A stretch of 64,000 bases of DNA from Asparagopsis taxiformis (lineage: Eukaryota; Rhodophyta; Florideophyceae; Bonnemaisoniales; Bonnemaisoniaceae), in assembly GCA_030407315.1 (NCBI GenBank), contig JALQPE010001855.1, positions 62,001 to 126,000 on the forward strand, given 5' to 3'. This document shows positions 19,163 to 30,702 of the stretch, piece after piece. Made by a program: the position numbers and the translations under genes. The notes below the pieces were generated by a model that did not search any database, was not told the origin of the DNA, and saw only the letters and a list, made by a program, of their open reading frames with translations. Each line of letters opens with the position of its first letter. The stretch's first letter is position 1.

Positions 19163-20357
19163 CTAGCGCGAAGAGTCAACTTTCTCATTGCACTGGAACC
19201 ATTGAGTTGCATACAACTCAAATCCATTGTCTAGATTCACGTACATTACTCCATCCCGGCAAATATCGTTCAACAATTGATACAATACAATGTTGCGCTT
19301 GGTGAGTGCGTCAGAAATGTTGCTCGTACCTTGATCCATCGCAATACATCAATTTCCTTAGACTCAAAACTATCACGTATCCTTTGGACAGTTTGTCGTA
19401 GCCGATAATCGCGACCTTCATGTAGCGTGGAGAGAGTATCGAAGAGCCTGCGAGAATCAACGTTTAAGTGCGATTGGAGGTTAGACTTGTTCAATAGAAT
19501 ACGCAAGCCCTGTCGAAGTGGGTATGTGCGGTCATCCGCATCGGCACATGCAAGTATTTCTGCTCCAAACGAAGAATATGATACTCTTCTCTGTTTGTTG
19601 GAGAACCAATCCAATGGGTGGAACAGTGTGCCATTGGATTGTGGTAGTGCTAAACCGCTGAATATTCCAGTCTGTCCATAGGTGTGACTGGACGAGATGT
19701 TATACGCTGCATCGGAGAAAGTACATAGGAATGGGTCATTCTCTTCTGACTCATATGGACACCTGAACTGAAGAGTGAGGCTCAGTCTGTAAATCTCCTT
19801 GACCATTGCATTTGCGTCAATTATTGCAGCCACTGTAAGCTTTCCAGACTTTTGCAACATTTTGCTCGTAACAAACGAAGCCGGAGGGAGTGCCCCTTTT
19901 CCTAGGAAGTTCAATGTTCCTGCAAGGTGAAGATATTTGTGAAGCTCTTCATTCGTTGCAAAATGCTCTCTCTGTTTAGATCTTGTGCGACTGAGGAGTA
20001 TAGGCTGTACTCTGGACATGTATTGTTGCATTGACAATAAAATCGTGCCATCACTCGTTTGCGAGATCTCCGTGCCATTAAACTTGATTGTTTCGTCAAT
20101 AACAACAGTACCGATTTCGAATTGCGCTGTAGCACTGGCTACAAAATCTTTGATGTGCTGCAGACATCCTGAGACGAGAAAATCGTCTATAACTTTGACC
20201 ACAAGTAACATTATGCAGTTCGTATCATTGCGTTTGATGAATATCTGAGACAGTCCTGGAATACTTTGAAATTGCATAGAACCTAGCAGCCACGATTCCG
20301 CTGTCAGTTGCCACTGTCTCCCTGCCTCAACAATACCATATGGTAATTTGCTGAGTT
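19163..20357 (-). pseudogene. Copia J, RT-RNase H fragment, reverse strand
   Basis: Read on the minus strand it starts abruptly at the LTR of gypsy I (20357). It encodes the RT palm with VKVIDDFLVSG, the linker, and RNase H (FSDAAYN, GAEILACADADDR, VDSRRLFDTLS, DYRLRQTVQRIR, EIDVLRWIK). One base appears to be missing in a G run near 19336. Past that, the other frame continues through ISDALTKRNIVLYQLL to the TAG at 19163-19165. It is a different copia lineage from A-E. It lacks gag, protease and integrase, and is a remnant. Confidence 0.8.
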
Positions 20358-20690
20358 TGTTACGTGGGAGCAGAGAATGGTACCAAGCCAGGTAACCAAA
20401 AAGCCGACACTTAACATCAGTTGATAGTGTATTGCACCGCAGTGCAGCGTATTGCGTTGACATGCAATGCAGTGCCATCATGTGGAAATAATTTACAGAA
20501 TGCAAAGGAGACAAACCAAAGATTTCAGGAGAGTATGGGAGAAAGTAATTATCAACACTGGAACCACTGACAGTATAAATAGGTAGCAATGAAGAGTAGA
20601 AAGGGGAGATCATGAATGGAGAACAGAGGAGGAAGAGAGCAATGAAAGAATAAAGGAGAGGGAGTTTTACTTTCATACCGGTATCTAACA
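20358..20690 (+). repeat. 5' LTR of gypsy I
   Basis: It has a TATA-like AGTATAAATAGG near 20575 and AATAAAGG near 20650. Its left edge cuts into copia J. Confidence 0.9.
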
Positions 20691-20878
20691 ATAAGTTTAA
20701 ACTTTTTGTGCTTGTGGACAGGTCTGCAGTGATTGAAATTCATTGTATTGGCTGGAAGGCAGTGCGCTCTAATAGGTTGACGCTCGGTGATCAATTCCTG
20801 AGCGGCGATAACAGTTGGCAAGTGGGAAGCGTAAGTGAGGGCGACAATAACATTCAGTGAAACAAGTTTGATAACACG

Positions 20879-21958
20879 ATGGTGAATCCGACTAATACGG
20901 AAAGAATCAGTGGAGTGGAACATAGACTCAATGTACTCGACAATACTGTCGAAGCATTAGTGAATGGAATGGAAGGACTGGAGGGCCGCGTGTTAAAGAT
21001 AGAGAATTGTATTGCGGATATTGAAAAGGGCATGACCGCGAACCATAACGAATTGATGAGTATTCTAAGGAGGCAGGGAGCAGCAGAGAATGCGCAATCT
21101 GTAATTCGTACCACAGTTGTGATGGAAGAACAAGAGTTTCCATCACAGGTTTTGCCCGAAACACCCTCCAAAGCAAACAAAGATGAGGCTGTGACGCTGT
21201 CCATATCTGACAAGATGAAGATATGGGAGCGAAAAATGACACAGAACAAAGTTTCAGCTGCAGGAGACTACAACTTCCCTTCTGCAAGGCAGGATTTTCA
21301 CAGGCTGCATGAGAAGTTTCCGCTCACAGATGACATTGAGCGCGAAATGTCACTTTTGTCATTTGACAAAGCTGCACTGAAAATAGCCAATGCCACCTCA
21401 AGAAAATTCCCATCTATCACATGTTCGGAACTGTGGAATATACTGGAAGACAAGTTGTTCAATGAAACACAAAAGAAGTCTAAAAATACGGCTTTCCTCA
21501 ATATGAAGTGGGACGAGAAACGAGAATCGACGAGTCAGTTTGGCGAGAGAGTTAATGTGTTAGGAACTTCATTGGGACTAGACAAGGACATGATTCAGGC
21601 TACTTTTATTAAGGGTCTACCGAACAGGTTGCAATCATATGCATATACTATCCAAGGAGGATTTGACGAGTTGGTAGCAGCAATGACACATATATCAGCG
21701 AACCAGACGCGCTCAGAGGCTGTGAGGGAAGTTGTCGAAACAAGTATGGGTAGTGCTGTCAAGAGTGACATCAGCCATCAACAGTCTAAGAAATCGACAT
21801 ACAGATGCTTCAGATGTAATGAGATTGGGCATATGTCATGGGAAAAGGACAAGTGTAAGGCATATACCAGTAGGCTAACCAAAAGTGGACATATGAATAA
21901 TGGTCAGTTGTCGGGAAACTGGAATGGGAGAGGTCCACAGCAAAGTATGCGGGATTAG
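20879..21958 (+). CDS. Gypsy I Gag
   Basis: The ATG at 20879 gives 359 residues. The first ~70 form a probable coiled coil (RISGVEHRLNVLDNTVEALV). A retrotransposon Gag core follows (FHRLHEKFPLTDD; ENAQSV), and a zinc knuckle CFRCNEIGHMSWEKDKC is present at about residue 313. Its last spacing is seven residues instead of four. It ends at TAG 21956-21958. The pol frame overlaps in the -1 frame, so a frameshift is probably needed to make Gag-Pol. The gene is intact. Confidence 0.85.
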   Translation: MVNPTNTERISGVEHRLNVLDNTVEALVNGMEGLEGRVLKIENCIADIEKGMTANHNELMSILRRQGAAENAQSVIRTTVVMEEQEFPSQVLPETPSKANKDEAVTLSISDKMKIWERKMTQNKVSAAGDYNFPSARQDFHRLHEKFPLTDDIEREMSLLSFDKAALKIANATSRKFPSITCSELWNILEDKLFNETQKKSKNTAFLNMKWDEKRESTSQFGERVNVLGTSLGLDKDMIQATFIKGLPNRLQSYAYTIQGGFDELVAAMTHISANQTRSEAVREVVETSMGSAVKSDISHQQSKKSTYRCFRCNEIGHMSWEKDKCKAYTSRLTKSGHMNNGQLSGNWNGRGPQQSMRD

Positions 21959-23619
21959 CTCCCGAAGTCAACTTCGAGACATTCTGTCATTGTCAGGACA
22001 CCACAATTAATGACTTCCCTGAGATGATATACGACGATACAATGGAAGAGATGTCTGACATTGTTATAGAAGTGCAATTTGATGTGAATGGAACAGAAGT
22101 GAGAAAGGTTGCGGTGGTGGATACAGGTGCATTCTCTATATGGATGGATAAAACCATGTTTAAGTCATTGAATGGAACGTTAATTGAAGATGGTTGTGCT
22201 GCATTTGGCGCAGATGGAAAGAAGCTATACATAGCTGGGAAAGGTTATATTGACTTTTCAATATGGGGCTGCAAGATGAGCCAAGAGCCAATTAGGGTGA
22301 TGAGGAAACTAGCAAGTGGTCTGCTATTCGGTAGAAGGTTCTGGATGCGGTATATGTTTAAGATGGATCTGGAAACAATGAAAGGATGTATTATGGTTGG
22401 TAGCACAAGATATGAAGGGAGTTTAAGAAGGAAATACATCGAAGATGAAGAAATAAGGGCTGTAATTGAAGATGCTGACGTGGATGCAGAGATAAGAGGA
22501 ATGGACTTGACACAATTCCACAGCACCACGGAGATGCAGGAGAGATTGCGTGGCGTCATTTGGAAACATCGTATGATATTCAAGGAAGTTGGTTGTATCA
22601 AAGGGTACAAACATGAGATAAAATTGGTGAAGGATGCAGAACCGGTGGTTGTACCAATCAGAAGACGCTCACCGGCCGAACAAGCTGTCGAAGAGAAAAT
22701 GATGGACAAACTATTACAAAAGGGTATTTTGGAACACTCTGAATCGGAGTGGGCAGCCAACAATGTCTTTGTACCAAAGCGGGACGGTAGCATGAGGTGT
22801 ACAACAGATTTCAGAGCATTGAACAGCAGGACTGTCAGCGATCAGTACCCAATGGAATCTGTTAGAGAAACGTTGGATTGGTTGGCTAGTAAGAAAGTAT
22901 TTACTGCTTTCGATCTGAAGGATGGGTATTTCCAAGTACAGCTTGATGAATCTTCTAAGCCTTACACGGCAGTACGAACTGTCAAAGGATTACTGCAGTA
23001 CACGAGATTGCCCCAGGGCTAAAGAACAGTCCTGCAGTGTTTCAGCGATTGGTGAATTTAGTACTGGGAAAATACAAGGGAAGGAGCGTATGGGCCTTTA
23101 TGGATGATGGTAATATTGGTACGATAGACGAGGAGTCACATTTGGAGGAGCTGGGTGAGATTCTCACGTGCATGTGGAATGCAGGAATGCGTCTCAAGAT
23201 CAGTAAGTGTCGTTTTGGAGTGCAGGAAGTGGAAGTTCTGGGTCATAGAGTAACCGCCAATGGCCTGAAGCCATCTGAAACTCATATTACGGCAATTAGG
23301 AATCTGAAGGAACCACAGACGCTGACAGAATTACTAAGATTCCTAGGTTTGGTGAATTACTTTGCAACCTTTTTGCCTAACTTCACAAATAGAGCCAAGC
23401 CTCTGTATGACGTTTTGAAGGACTCTGGTTGTAATAGGAAGAAACGATGGAGGATTGATTCCCATAACATCATTGATTGGGATAAAAAATGGGGAGATAA
23501 GCAGAGGAATGCATGGTAAGATCTTAAAGAAGGTTTGTGTGACCCAATGAACTTGCATCACCGGACTGTAAGAAACAAAAGGTGGTGATGACCGACGCGA
23601 GTGATTATGGTATTGGTGG
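21959..23619 (+). pseudogene. Gypsy I Pol, left part: protease and RT
   Basis: The protease box VVDTGAFSIWM lies near 22110. RT starts about 22600 (FVPKRDGSMRCTTDFRALN, FTAFDLKDGYFQVQL). A one-base loss in a C run at about 23020 breaks LPQG from LKNSPAVFQR. The active-site box AFMDDGN follows near 23098. A TAA near 23517 and another one-base loss near 23565 break the connection domain. The frame ends at TDASDYGIGGV, the start of RNase H, where element H is inserted. Confidence 0.85.
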
Positions 23620-23623
23620 GGTT

Positions 23624-23873
23624 TGTGGAGATTGAAGATCCTAACACGAAATAATAACGGTGAAGAGAATGAAAGAATGCAAGAGGTTTAAGAGGAGAGT
23701 GACGCGTAATAATTACATCACATGTTGCGATGGTAATTATTACAGGATAGGATATAAACATTAGATTATGTTAGCAGTATAAAAGGCAGTACCACATTGC
23801 ACTCTGGTGAGAGTGGTACAGGCAGATTGGGGAATAAGTTGTGTGTCAGCTTCGATTGTACTAACGGTCTATA
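23624..23873 (+). repeat. 5' LTR of gypsy H
   Basis: It contains the inverted pair GTAATAATTAC (23707-23717) and GTAATTATTAC (23734-23744) and a TATA-like GTATAAAAGGC near 23778. I could not identify the primer tRNA after the LTR. Confidence 0.9.
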
Positions 23874-23913
23874 GAAATTTCTATCCTGCAGGAGAAGTTG
23901 GGAATCAGTCGAA

Positions 23914-26900
23914 ATGGCAGACGACGCAAATTCCGAAGCTTGTCAAAGCGAAACAGGTTCAAGCAGTACGGTGTTCAGCGCAATAGCGCATCCCGTATTA
24001 AGAAGTGTTGACCCTGTCAAGGTTGCTCAGTTCTTAAAAGAAAGAGAGAGATATGAGATCGATGTTGCCGAAAAGAAAAAGGAGGTTCCTTCCCTCACCA
24101 AGGCAACCTACAAAGTGTCAGTCGACACAGGCATGCTGCGTAGAATGCACTTCTTGGGGAGATTCAAAGAAATTGCACCGGGGAAGACATTTGGGCAGCT
24201 TACAGGAGCCCACATTGAGAAATGGGTGAAAAGTTTGGTTGAGAGAGAGGATACAACTTTTGACCATGCTATAATTGAGCGCGCAATTGCATCATTAAGG
24301 ATGCCAATGTCTATAGCAGATCCGGAAGCACGGATCATGGAATACTGTAATGAATTCTTCGGAAGATTGGAGGCTGTGGGATACGAAAACTTCAAGGAAG
24401 TAAGCCCCAAAAAGACCATCAAGTTGCTTCAGGACCACCTATACCCAGTGAGGTTTAAAGAAGTAGTGCAGAAGACTTTGGAATACCATGAAACAATACA
24501 GTCAGACGTGGTTGGATACATAGAGCAATTGTGCGAGGAAGCAAAGGCGTTCGAAAAGTACAAAGACGTTTCCAGACAAGCTACGGTACGTGGAAAGTTT
24601 CGAAACAATGACAACCATGTTGAAAAACAAGGCAGTGAACCACACTACAGAAGGAATAACAAGGGAGGATCGAAAAAACGGCCATTATGTTTAAACAAAT
24701 CGTGCGCCAGCAAAGGTTTGAGGCATTACGTGCTAACAGAGTGCGAAATAACATCAAAAGCTGAAGCAAAAAGGCTATTGAGAGAGGCGAACAAAAGTCG
24801 CAACCAATACCAAAAAGAGCAAGCTAAAATTGTCAAGAAATTGGAATCTAGTGATGACAAAAGCACAATTGTCAAAGCGTCTTTCGCGAATTGTGTGGAC
24901 AGTATTATCTGTGCAGACGGGGGATCCGATCTTAATATAATACCTCCTGAAGTCCTGAAGGAGGTACAAAAGAAGAATGGGGAGGTGAAAGTTGTGCAAT
25001 TTGACACACCTCGCAATTTTGGCTTGGCAGCCACAACTGACGAGCACGGGAATAACATAAATATCACCTGTGACAAATTTGCAACCATGAATATTGAATT
25101 ATACATCCGCCACGGGTACTATCTAGAGCTGCGTAATATGACATGGCATGTGTCAACCACGTCTATGTCAGAGCCGATTTTAGGCAGGCCAACTCTAGAA
25201 CTCCTAGGAATCAATACCAAAGAGTTATTGGCAGCGGCAGTCGACAGGTTGGGTAACTCAGTGGATATGTCATCAGCCAATGCATATTCCGAGTATCCAG
25301 AGGGGAGTATTGCAAGGATCATTAGTAACGGCATATATCACAGTGACAAAGGCGTACAGTGTGATGCAGATTTCGAAGAAGAAGATTGGTTAGATCTCGG
25401 CCCAGATAACGACGAAGAAGTCGACAATTGCATTGAAGAATGCATGAAAGAAGCAAGTGAAAATGGCATTACAGTAACAGGAGCTATGAAATTGAAACAA
25501 ATGTTCGAAACTTACCGAGATGTAATGAGAGTGAGGCTTGGAAATGACCCCCCAGCCGATGTAGAGCCAATGAAAGTGGAAATAAGATCAGACGCGAAGC
25601 CAGTGGCTGCTAAACCACGTAGTTTCTCGATGGAAGGAAGGAAGTTCATGGAAAACTACGTAGATCGGGTGATACAGTATGGTTTTGGAAAGGTTACCAC
25701 CACAGCAAAATGGGTCGCAGCGCCAGTATTGGTGGCGAAACCACCACCAGCGAATTTCAGACTTACTTTTGATTACAGGCCTGTTAATGCCGTCACAGTC
25801 GATATGAACTGGCCGATGCCTCGTATAGAATCTGAATTGAGTGATGTGGCTGGCAGTACATATTTTGCTACAGTTGACTTTGTAAGTGGATATTGGCAGT
25901 TGCCATTATCGATTGAAAGTCAAGAACTACTCAGTTTTACAACATCTAACAGGATTATCATGCCAACAAGATGTACACAAGGAGCAAAAAACGCTGGACC
26001 AAACTTCCAATCTAAAATAGAGCCACTGTTTGCGACCATAAGACACGCTCTAAAGGCATGGTTGGATGATTTCGTATTGCATAGTCGAAGTGAAGACGAC
26101 CATCTACAAGTCATCGAACAATTTTTATCGACCTGCCGCAAGAAACGGTTGAAAATTTCAGTACGAAAGTCTAAGTTCTTTCTGCGCAGTGTACGATGGT
26201 GTGGACGTATATTGGATGGAGATGGAATCACTTACGACCCAAGGAATCTCAGCGGGCTCACAGATATGCATTTGCCACGTATGGCAAGTGAACTTTGTGA
26301 ATACATTCACTGCCTGCAATGGATGTCAACTAACATACCTGATTTTGCACAGAGGATTGCGCCTCTTCGCCAAATATTAGAAGCTGCATACGACAGAGCG
26401 GGTGCTCGTACAAAAAGGAAAATTAAGTGTATTCCACTTGAGTCTATTGGATGGAGCACCACACACAGCTCTGCTTTCATGGACTTGCAAGACGAGTTGA
26501 AAAAGCTAGCGAAATTAGCACACAAGGAGCCCGGGAAAGTCACCTGCATTTACACCGACGCATCGGATGAATTTTGGTCTGCAGTAATCACACAAACCAC
26601 TCCAACAGATTTGACAAAAGAACTTGCCTCGCAAAAACACGATCCCATGGCATTCTTAGGCTCTGCATTCAAGCAAACAGAGAAGCTTTGGACAACTTTT
26701 GAAAAGGAAGCATATGCAATATATCAAGTATTCAAAAAGTTGGACTATCTGCTGCTTACAGAGCGAGAAACACATATATACACAGATCATCGCAACTTGT
26801 TATTTGTGTTCAACCCACTAGCTCTAGATCCTGCACTCGGCCGTCATGTCATAAGCAAAGTACAAAGGTGGGGACTGTACTTGTCTCGGTTTTCATATGT

Positions 26901-28572
26901 TATTGAACATGTAGCTGGCGACAAAAACGTAATGGCGGACATAATGACAAGATGGATGAAGGGCTATCGAGGCAAACGTGCATCAGTAAGGAGAATTACA
27001 CGCCTTCTTTCAGAGCAAGACGTTGTGCAATCACCATTGGCGGACGGTTTCAAGGCACCAGAAGGTGATTGGATAAGAAAATCGCAAATGGAACACAAAA
27101 CCAGAGTACCAAGCAACGTCATAATGGACAAGAATGACTTTTGGAAGGTCGACGGCAAAGTATGGATCCCAGAGCATGATTCAGAGCTGCAATTGAAGCT
27201 ATTAGTCATAGCTCACTGCGGCAGAGCAGGACACAGAGGAAAAGAAGCGACTCAAAGCATTTTGTGCGAAGGATACTATTGGACAGGAATGAAGGATGAT
27301 TGTCACGAGTTCATTGCAGCTTGCCTGCATTGTATTACTGGAAAGACAGGCCATAAGATTGCTCGTCCATTATCAACCACATTGCATGCGACGGCACCTA
27401 ACGAAGTTATTCACTTTGATTACCTATACATGGGCCCGGGAATCGGAAACATGAAGTATATACTGGTAATACGCGATGACTTGTCAGGCTATCTTTGGCT
27501 TACCCCTACACAGCGAGCGGATGCTCAGACTGCCGCCGCCGAAATATCTCGATGGATACGAGTGTTTACATTGATGTTATTCTGGGTAAGTGACCAGGGA
27601 TCTCATTTCCATAATGTGACAATGGAAAACCTAGCTAAGAGCTACAACATTACTCATCGATTTACAGTGGCATATTCACCATGGGTTAACGGCACAGTTG
27701 AAAGCTGCATGAAGCATGTGCAAGCCGCATACCGATGCTTACAATCAGAGATGATGTTAGGACCTCAAGACTGGCCTACGACTGTTGGTATGATACAGAC
27801 AGTACTGAATGAGGCACCGCTGAGACGATTAGGCTCCAGGGCGGATGGCACACATAGAACGCCATTGGAGGTAATGACTGGCATAAAACCTGCACGTTCA
27901 ATGCTTTACACAAGCCAAATCGGCACAGCTGAGCACAGTCCACGGAAAATAGAAAAAGTCAGAGCAATGCAGCTCATGGAATGCGACAAACTTCAAACAG
28001 CTTTTGAGTTCATACACAAGGATGTCGCTACAAAGGTTTCTACAAACCGAGCACGGCAAATTAAGTATCATAATGACAAAACAAATGTAACTAAGGCCAA
28101 CTTTACTACCGGTGATTTCGTGCTGGTGCGACGCCCACAAGACAAAGGACATAAACAGTCCTTCCGATGGGTTGGGCCAAGACGTATCAAGGGAGTGGTT
28201 GGTGAGGTTGTTTATGATGTAGAGAATATTTTAACAAAGCATGTTGAGCGGGTGCACGCCGAACGACTAATACTGTATCGAGCAGATCAAGACGGTAAGG
28301 AAATAAGCAAAGAGTTGCTTAATCATGCTAAACACAGCGAGACCAAATATGAATTGATAGAGGAGCTGATGGGAATCAGTGGTTCAGACAAGGATGGAAT
28401 ATACATACAGGTGAAGTGGACGGGTCTGCCAGAAAAGCAGGATTGGACGTGGCAACCGATCAGAGAACTATACGAGGATGTCCCAGAAATGGTTATGGAC
28501 TTCTTAGATGGATGCAAAAAGTCAGTCGCAAAGCAGGCAAAGAAATTGTTGTCAGGATCTACATCAAAATGA
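23914..28572 (+). CDS. Gypsy H Gag-Pol polyprotein with chromodomain, intact
   Basis: The ATG at 23914 opens a single frame of 1,552 residues. In order: a charged Gag region (1-250) with a degenerate Cys cluster (CLNKSCASKG); a protease-like box CADGGSDLNII near residue 334, with Gly in place of Ser/Thr after the catalytic Asp; RT with YFATVDFVSGYWQLPL and WLDD at ~715 in place of Y-x-D-D; RNase H IYTDASDEFWS at ~879; integrase zinc region (HCGRAGHRG, CLHC, 1097-1144); the integrase triad near 1167 (HFDYLYMG), 1225 (VSDQGSHF) and 1262 (GTVESCMKH); and a C-terminal chromodomain (1479-1535, VKWTGLPEKQDWTWQP). The chromodomain presumably directs integration to marked chromatin, as known for chromoviruses. 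H, K and L are one family. Confidence 0.95.
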   Translation: MADDANSEACQSETGSSSTVFSAIAHPVLRSVDPVKVAQFLKERERYEIDVAEKKKEVPSLTKATYKVSVDTGMLRRMHFLGRFKEIAPGKTFGQLTGAHIEKWVKSLVEREDTTFDHAIIERAIASLRMPMSIADPEARIMEYCNEFFGRLEAVGYENFKEVSPKKTIKLLQDHLYPVRFKEVVQKTLEYHETIQSDVVGYIEQLCEEAKAFEKYKDVSRQATVRGKFRNNDNHVEKQGSEPHYRRNNKGGSKKRPLCLNKSCASKGLRHYVLTECEITSKAEAKRLLREANKSRNQYQKEQAKIVKKLESSDDKSTIVKASFANCVDSIICADGGSDLNIIPPEVLKEVQKKNGEVKVVQFDTPRNFGLAATTDEHGNNINITCDKFATMNIELYIRHGYYLELRNMTWHVSTTSMSEPILGRPTLELLGINTKELLAAAVDRLGNSVDMSSANAYSEYPEGSIARIISNGIYHSDKGVQCDADFEEEDWLDLGPDNDEEVDNCIEECMKEASENGITVTGAMKLKQMFETYRDVMRVRLGNDPPADVEPMKVEIRSDAKPVAAKPRSFSMEGRKFMENYVDRVIQYGFGKVTTTAKWVAAPVLVAKPPPANFRLTFDYRPVNAVTVDMNWPMPRIESELSDVAGSTYFATVDFVSGYWQLPLSIESQELLSFTTSNRIIMPTRCTQGAKNAGPNFQSKIEPLFATIRHALKAWLDDFVLHSRSEDDHLQVIEQFLSTCRKKRLKISVRKSKFFLRSVRWCGRILDGDGITYDPRNLSGLTDMHLPRMASELCEYIHCLQWMSTNIPDFAQRIAPLRQILEAAYDRAGARTKRKIKCIPLESIGWSTTHSSAFMDLQDELKKLAKLAHKEPGKVTCIYTDASDEFWSAVITQTTPTDLTKELASQKHDPMAFLGSAFKQTEKLWTTFEKEAYAIYQVFKKLDYLLLTERETHIYTDHRNLLFVFNPLALDPALGRHVISKVQRWGLYLSRFSYVIEHVAGDKNVMADIMTRWMKGYRGKRASVRRITRLLSEQDVVQSPLADGFKAPEGDWIRKSQMEHKTRVPSNVIMDKNDFWKVDGKVWIPEHDSELQLKLLVIAHCGRAGHRGKEATQSILCEGYYWTGMKDDCHEFIAACLHCITGKTGHKIARPLSTTLHATAPNEVIHFDYLYMGPGIGNMKYILVIRDDLSGYLWLTPTQRADAQTAAAEISRWIRVFTLMLFWVSDQGSHFHNVTMENLAKSYNITHRFTVAYSPWVNGTVESCMKHVQAAYRCLQSEMMLGPQDWPTTVGMIQTVLNEAPLRRLGSRADGTHRTPLEVMTGIKPARSMLYTSQIGTAEHSPRKIEKVRAMQLMECDKLQTAFEFIHKDVATKVSTNRARQIKYHNDKTNVTKANFTTGDFVLVRRPQDKGHKQSFRWVGPRRIKGVVGEVVYDVENILTKHVERVHAERLILYRADQDGKEISKELLNHAKHSETKYELIEELMGISGSDKDGIYIQVKWTGLPEKQDWTWQPIRELYEDVPEMVMDFLDGCKKSVAKQAKKLLSGSTSK

Positions 28573-28612
28573 CTACATACACCTGAAGCATCTGGTGATA
28601 GTCATGGGGCGG

Positions 28613-28862
28613 TGTGGAGATTGAAGATCCTAACACGAAATAATAACGGTGAAGAGAATGAAAGAATGCAAGAGGTTTAAGAGGAGAGTGACGCGTAATA
28701 ATTACATCACATGTTGCGATGGTAATTATTACAGGATAGGATATAAACATTAGATTATGTTAGCAGTATAAAAGGCAGTACCACATTGCACTCTGGTGAG
28801 AGTGGTACAGGCAGATTGGGGAATAAGTTGTGTGTCAGCTTCGATTGTACTAACGGTCTATA
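28613..28862 (+). repeat. 3' LTR of gypsy H
   Basis: It matches 23624-23873 throughout, as far as read by eye. Confidence 0.9.
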
Positions 28863-28866
28863 GGTT

Positions 28867-30680
28867 CTATTACAGGAGTCTAATAAGGATGAATGGAGGC
28901 CAATTGCCTTTACGTCACGAAAGCTGAAGGGAGCGGAGCAAAGGTATACTGTAACCGAGAAAGAGTGTTTGGCAGTAGTACATGCACTTAAAAAATGGAG
29001 GCTTATCTTCATGGAGGCATGCAGTTTACGGTGAAATCGGACCATCAAGCCTTGAAGTGGCTCATGTCATTAAGGGAGCCTAAAGGAAGACTGGCGAGGT
29101 GGATGATTGAGGTGCAGGACTATGATTTTGTGGTAGAGTATGCTCCAGGCCAGTCAATGGCAGTTGCAGATACGCTGAGTCGTGATTCAGTACTAATACA
29201 CGCTGTCCAAGATGCAATGAGCTCATCATGATGATGACAGAGCGGGAAAGGTCATTACCTACAGTGGAAACAATCAAAGAAGGCCAACGAACTGAGTTTG
29301 AAGACTTGGAAAGACTGATTACGGAAAGAAGCAATTACGTATGGATGAGGATGGACTATTGTGTTTAGCTGAGGGTTCTAGTATGCGCATTATAGTTCCA
29401 AAACTACTTATTCCTCAAGTGCTTGATTACGCCATGGTGCAAGGCCTAATGGTCATCAAGGTGTATGGAAAACAATGCAATGGGTGGAAAGGAGGTTTTG
29501 GTGGAAAGGTTGGAGAAATGATGTATCGGAACGGGTTAGAAAATGCGTTAACTGCTCATTACATAGACTGGGTAAGCCAGGTGTGCAGGGAAATATGAAG
29601 AAGTGGCACCCGTTGAGAAGATTTCAAGTCGTTGCAGTTGATGTACTGGAGGTATCTACATCCAATATGAGAGGTACATCAAAAGCTGTTGTAATGGGAG
29701 ATTTATTCACGAGGTTTGTGTGGGCTACTGCAGTGAAGGATGAGCGGGCAGAGACTATTTCTCAGGTGTTGCTCGATGAGTGGATATTAAGGTTTGGCCC
29801 ACCAGAAAAGCTGCTGAGTGACAGGGGAAAGACATTTATGAGCGAGATGGTGCAACATTTGTGTACATGTGTCGGGGCAAAAAAGATATTTACCAGTCCC
29901 TATCACCCACAAACTGATGGTTTTATCGAGAGATTTAACCGTACTCTGATGAAGGACATTCGTGCATATGTGTCAGTAGAGGAAAACGATTGGGTGCAGC
30001 ATTTGCCAATGGCATGTTTCAGGTACAATGCAGCAGTGAACAGTGCCACGGGAATGACTCCATACAAGGCTGTTTTCGGAGTGGATGCATTTGATTTTGA
30101 TGCTGAAGCAGGAAGGCGAATGGCCATCGACCAAGAACCAGAAAGTAATGAGGAGTTAGCAAGGAGGCTTGCAGAGTTACATTGGCAATTAATACAGAAG
30201 GGAAGCAAGGAACGTACAGATGCAGCTAAGCAGTACAATAAGCTAGCAAATGCTGTGGAGTTTGAAAAGGGTGATCGTGTTATGGTGTATAATCCTCGCC
30301 ACCACATGGAGAAAGGGAGAAAGCTACGTACACCATGGATGGGGCCGTATATAGTGCAGGAGGTGCTAACTAATGTTTCATACATTGTCAAGTCTGAAGT
30401 TGGACTGGATGTCGCTCGGGTGCATGTCAATAGACTTCAGAAGTATGATGAGGATATATGTGAGACTGGGGATCCTATCGATGGGGTCTTCCCAGACAGT
30501 CGAAGAATTATCAAAAGTATAATTGGGGAGAATATCAGGGATGGCAAACGGCGGTTCAAGGTGAAACACACCTATGCAAATGGAGCAGAATGGGTCAGTG
30601 AGGCAGATCTACCTACGTTAATTGTTGCAGGGTATGACGCAATAGTCGCATCGAAGGCCAAACGCTCTGTGGCAAAGTGA
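28867..30680 (+). pseudogene. Gypsy I Pol, right part: RNase H and integrase
   Basis: It continues RNase H from element I (LLQESNKDEWRPIAFTSRKL, EKECLAVVHAL). A frame change follows in an A run near 28992, and then FTVKSDHQALKWL. Further breaks lie near 29230, 29335 and 29440. The integrase then reads cleanly in one frame from about 29475: CVNC zinc residues, VAVDVLEV, LLSDRGKTF and GFIERFNRTL supply D, D and E. The C-terminus (GKRRFKVKHTYANGAEWV) looks like a degenerate chromodomain. The stop at 30678-30680 is followed by a purine-rich GTGAGGATAAGCGAGTGAGG before the LTR. Confidence 0.85.
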
Positions 30681-30702
30681 GGATAAGCGAGTGAGGCCGA
30701 GT

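Larger units (their letters stand above)
23624..28862 (+). mobile_element. Gypsy element H, intact, inserted in gypsy I
   Basis: LTRs of 250 bp (23624-23873, 28613-28862) start TGTGGAGATTG and end GGTCTATA, and they look identical. The flanks are GGTT (23620-23623, 28863-28866), a 4-bp duplication, or 5 bp with one mismatch. A purine-rich ATGGGGCGG precedes the 3' LTR. Removing H restores the RNase H reading frame of I (GIGGV then LLQESNKDEW). Confidence 0.95.

Noticed and set aside
23867..23920. Initiator-Met or other primer site after the H LTR
   Set aside because: No convincing match to a tRNA end or anticodon arm was found, so no primer is assigned.
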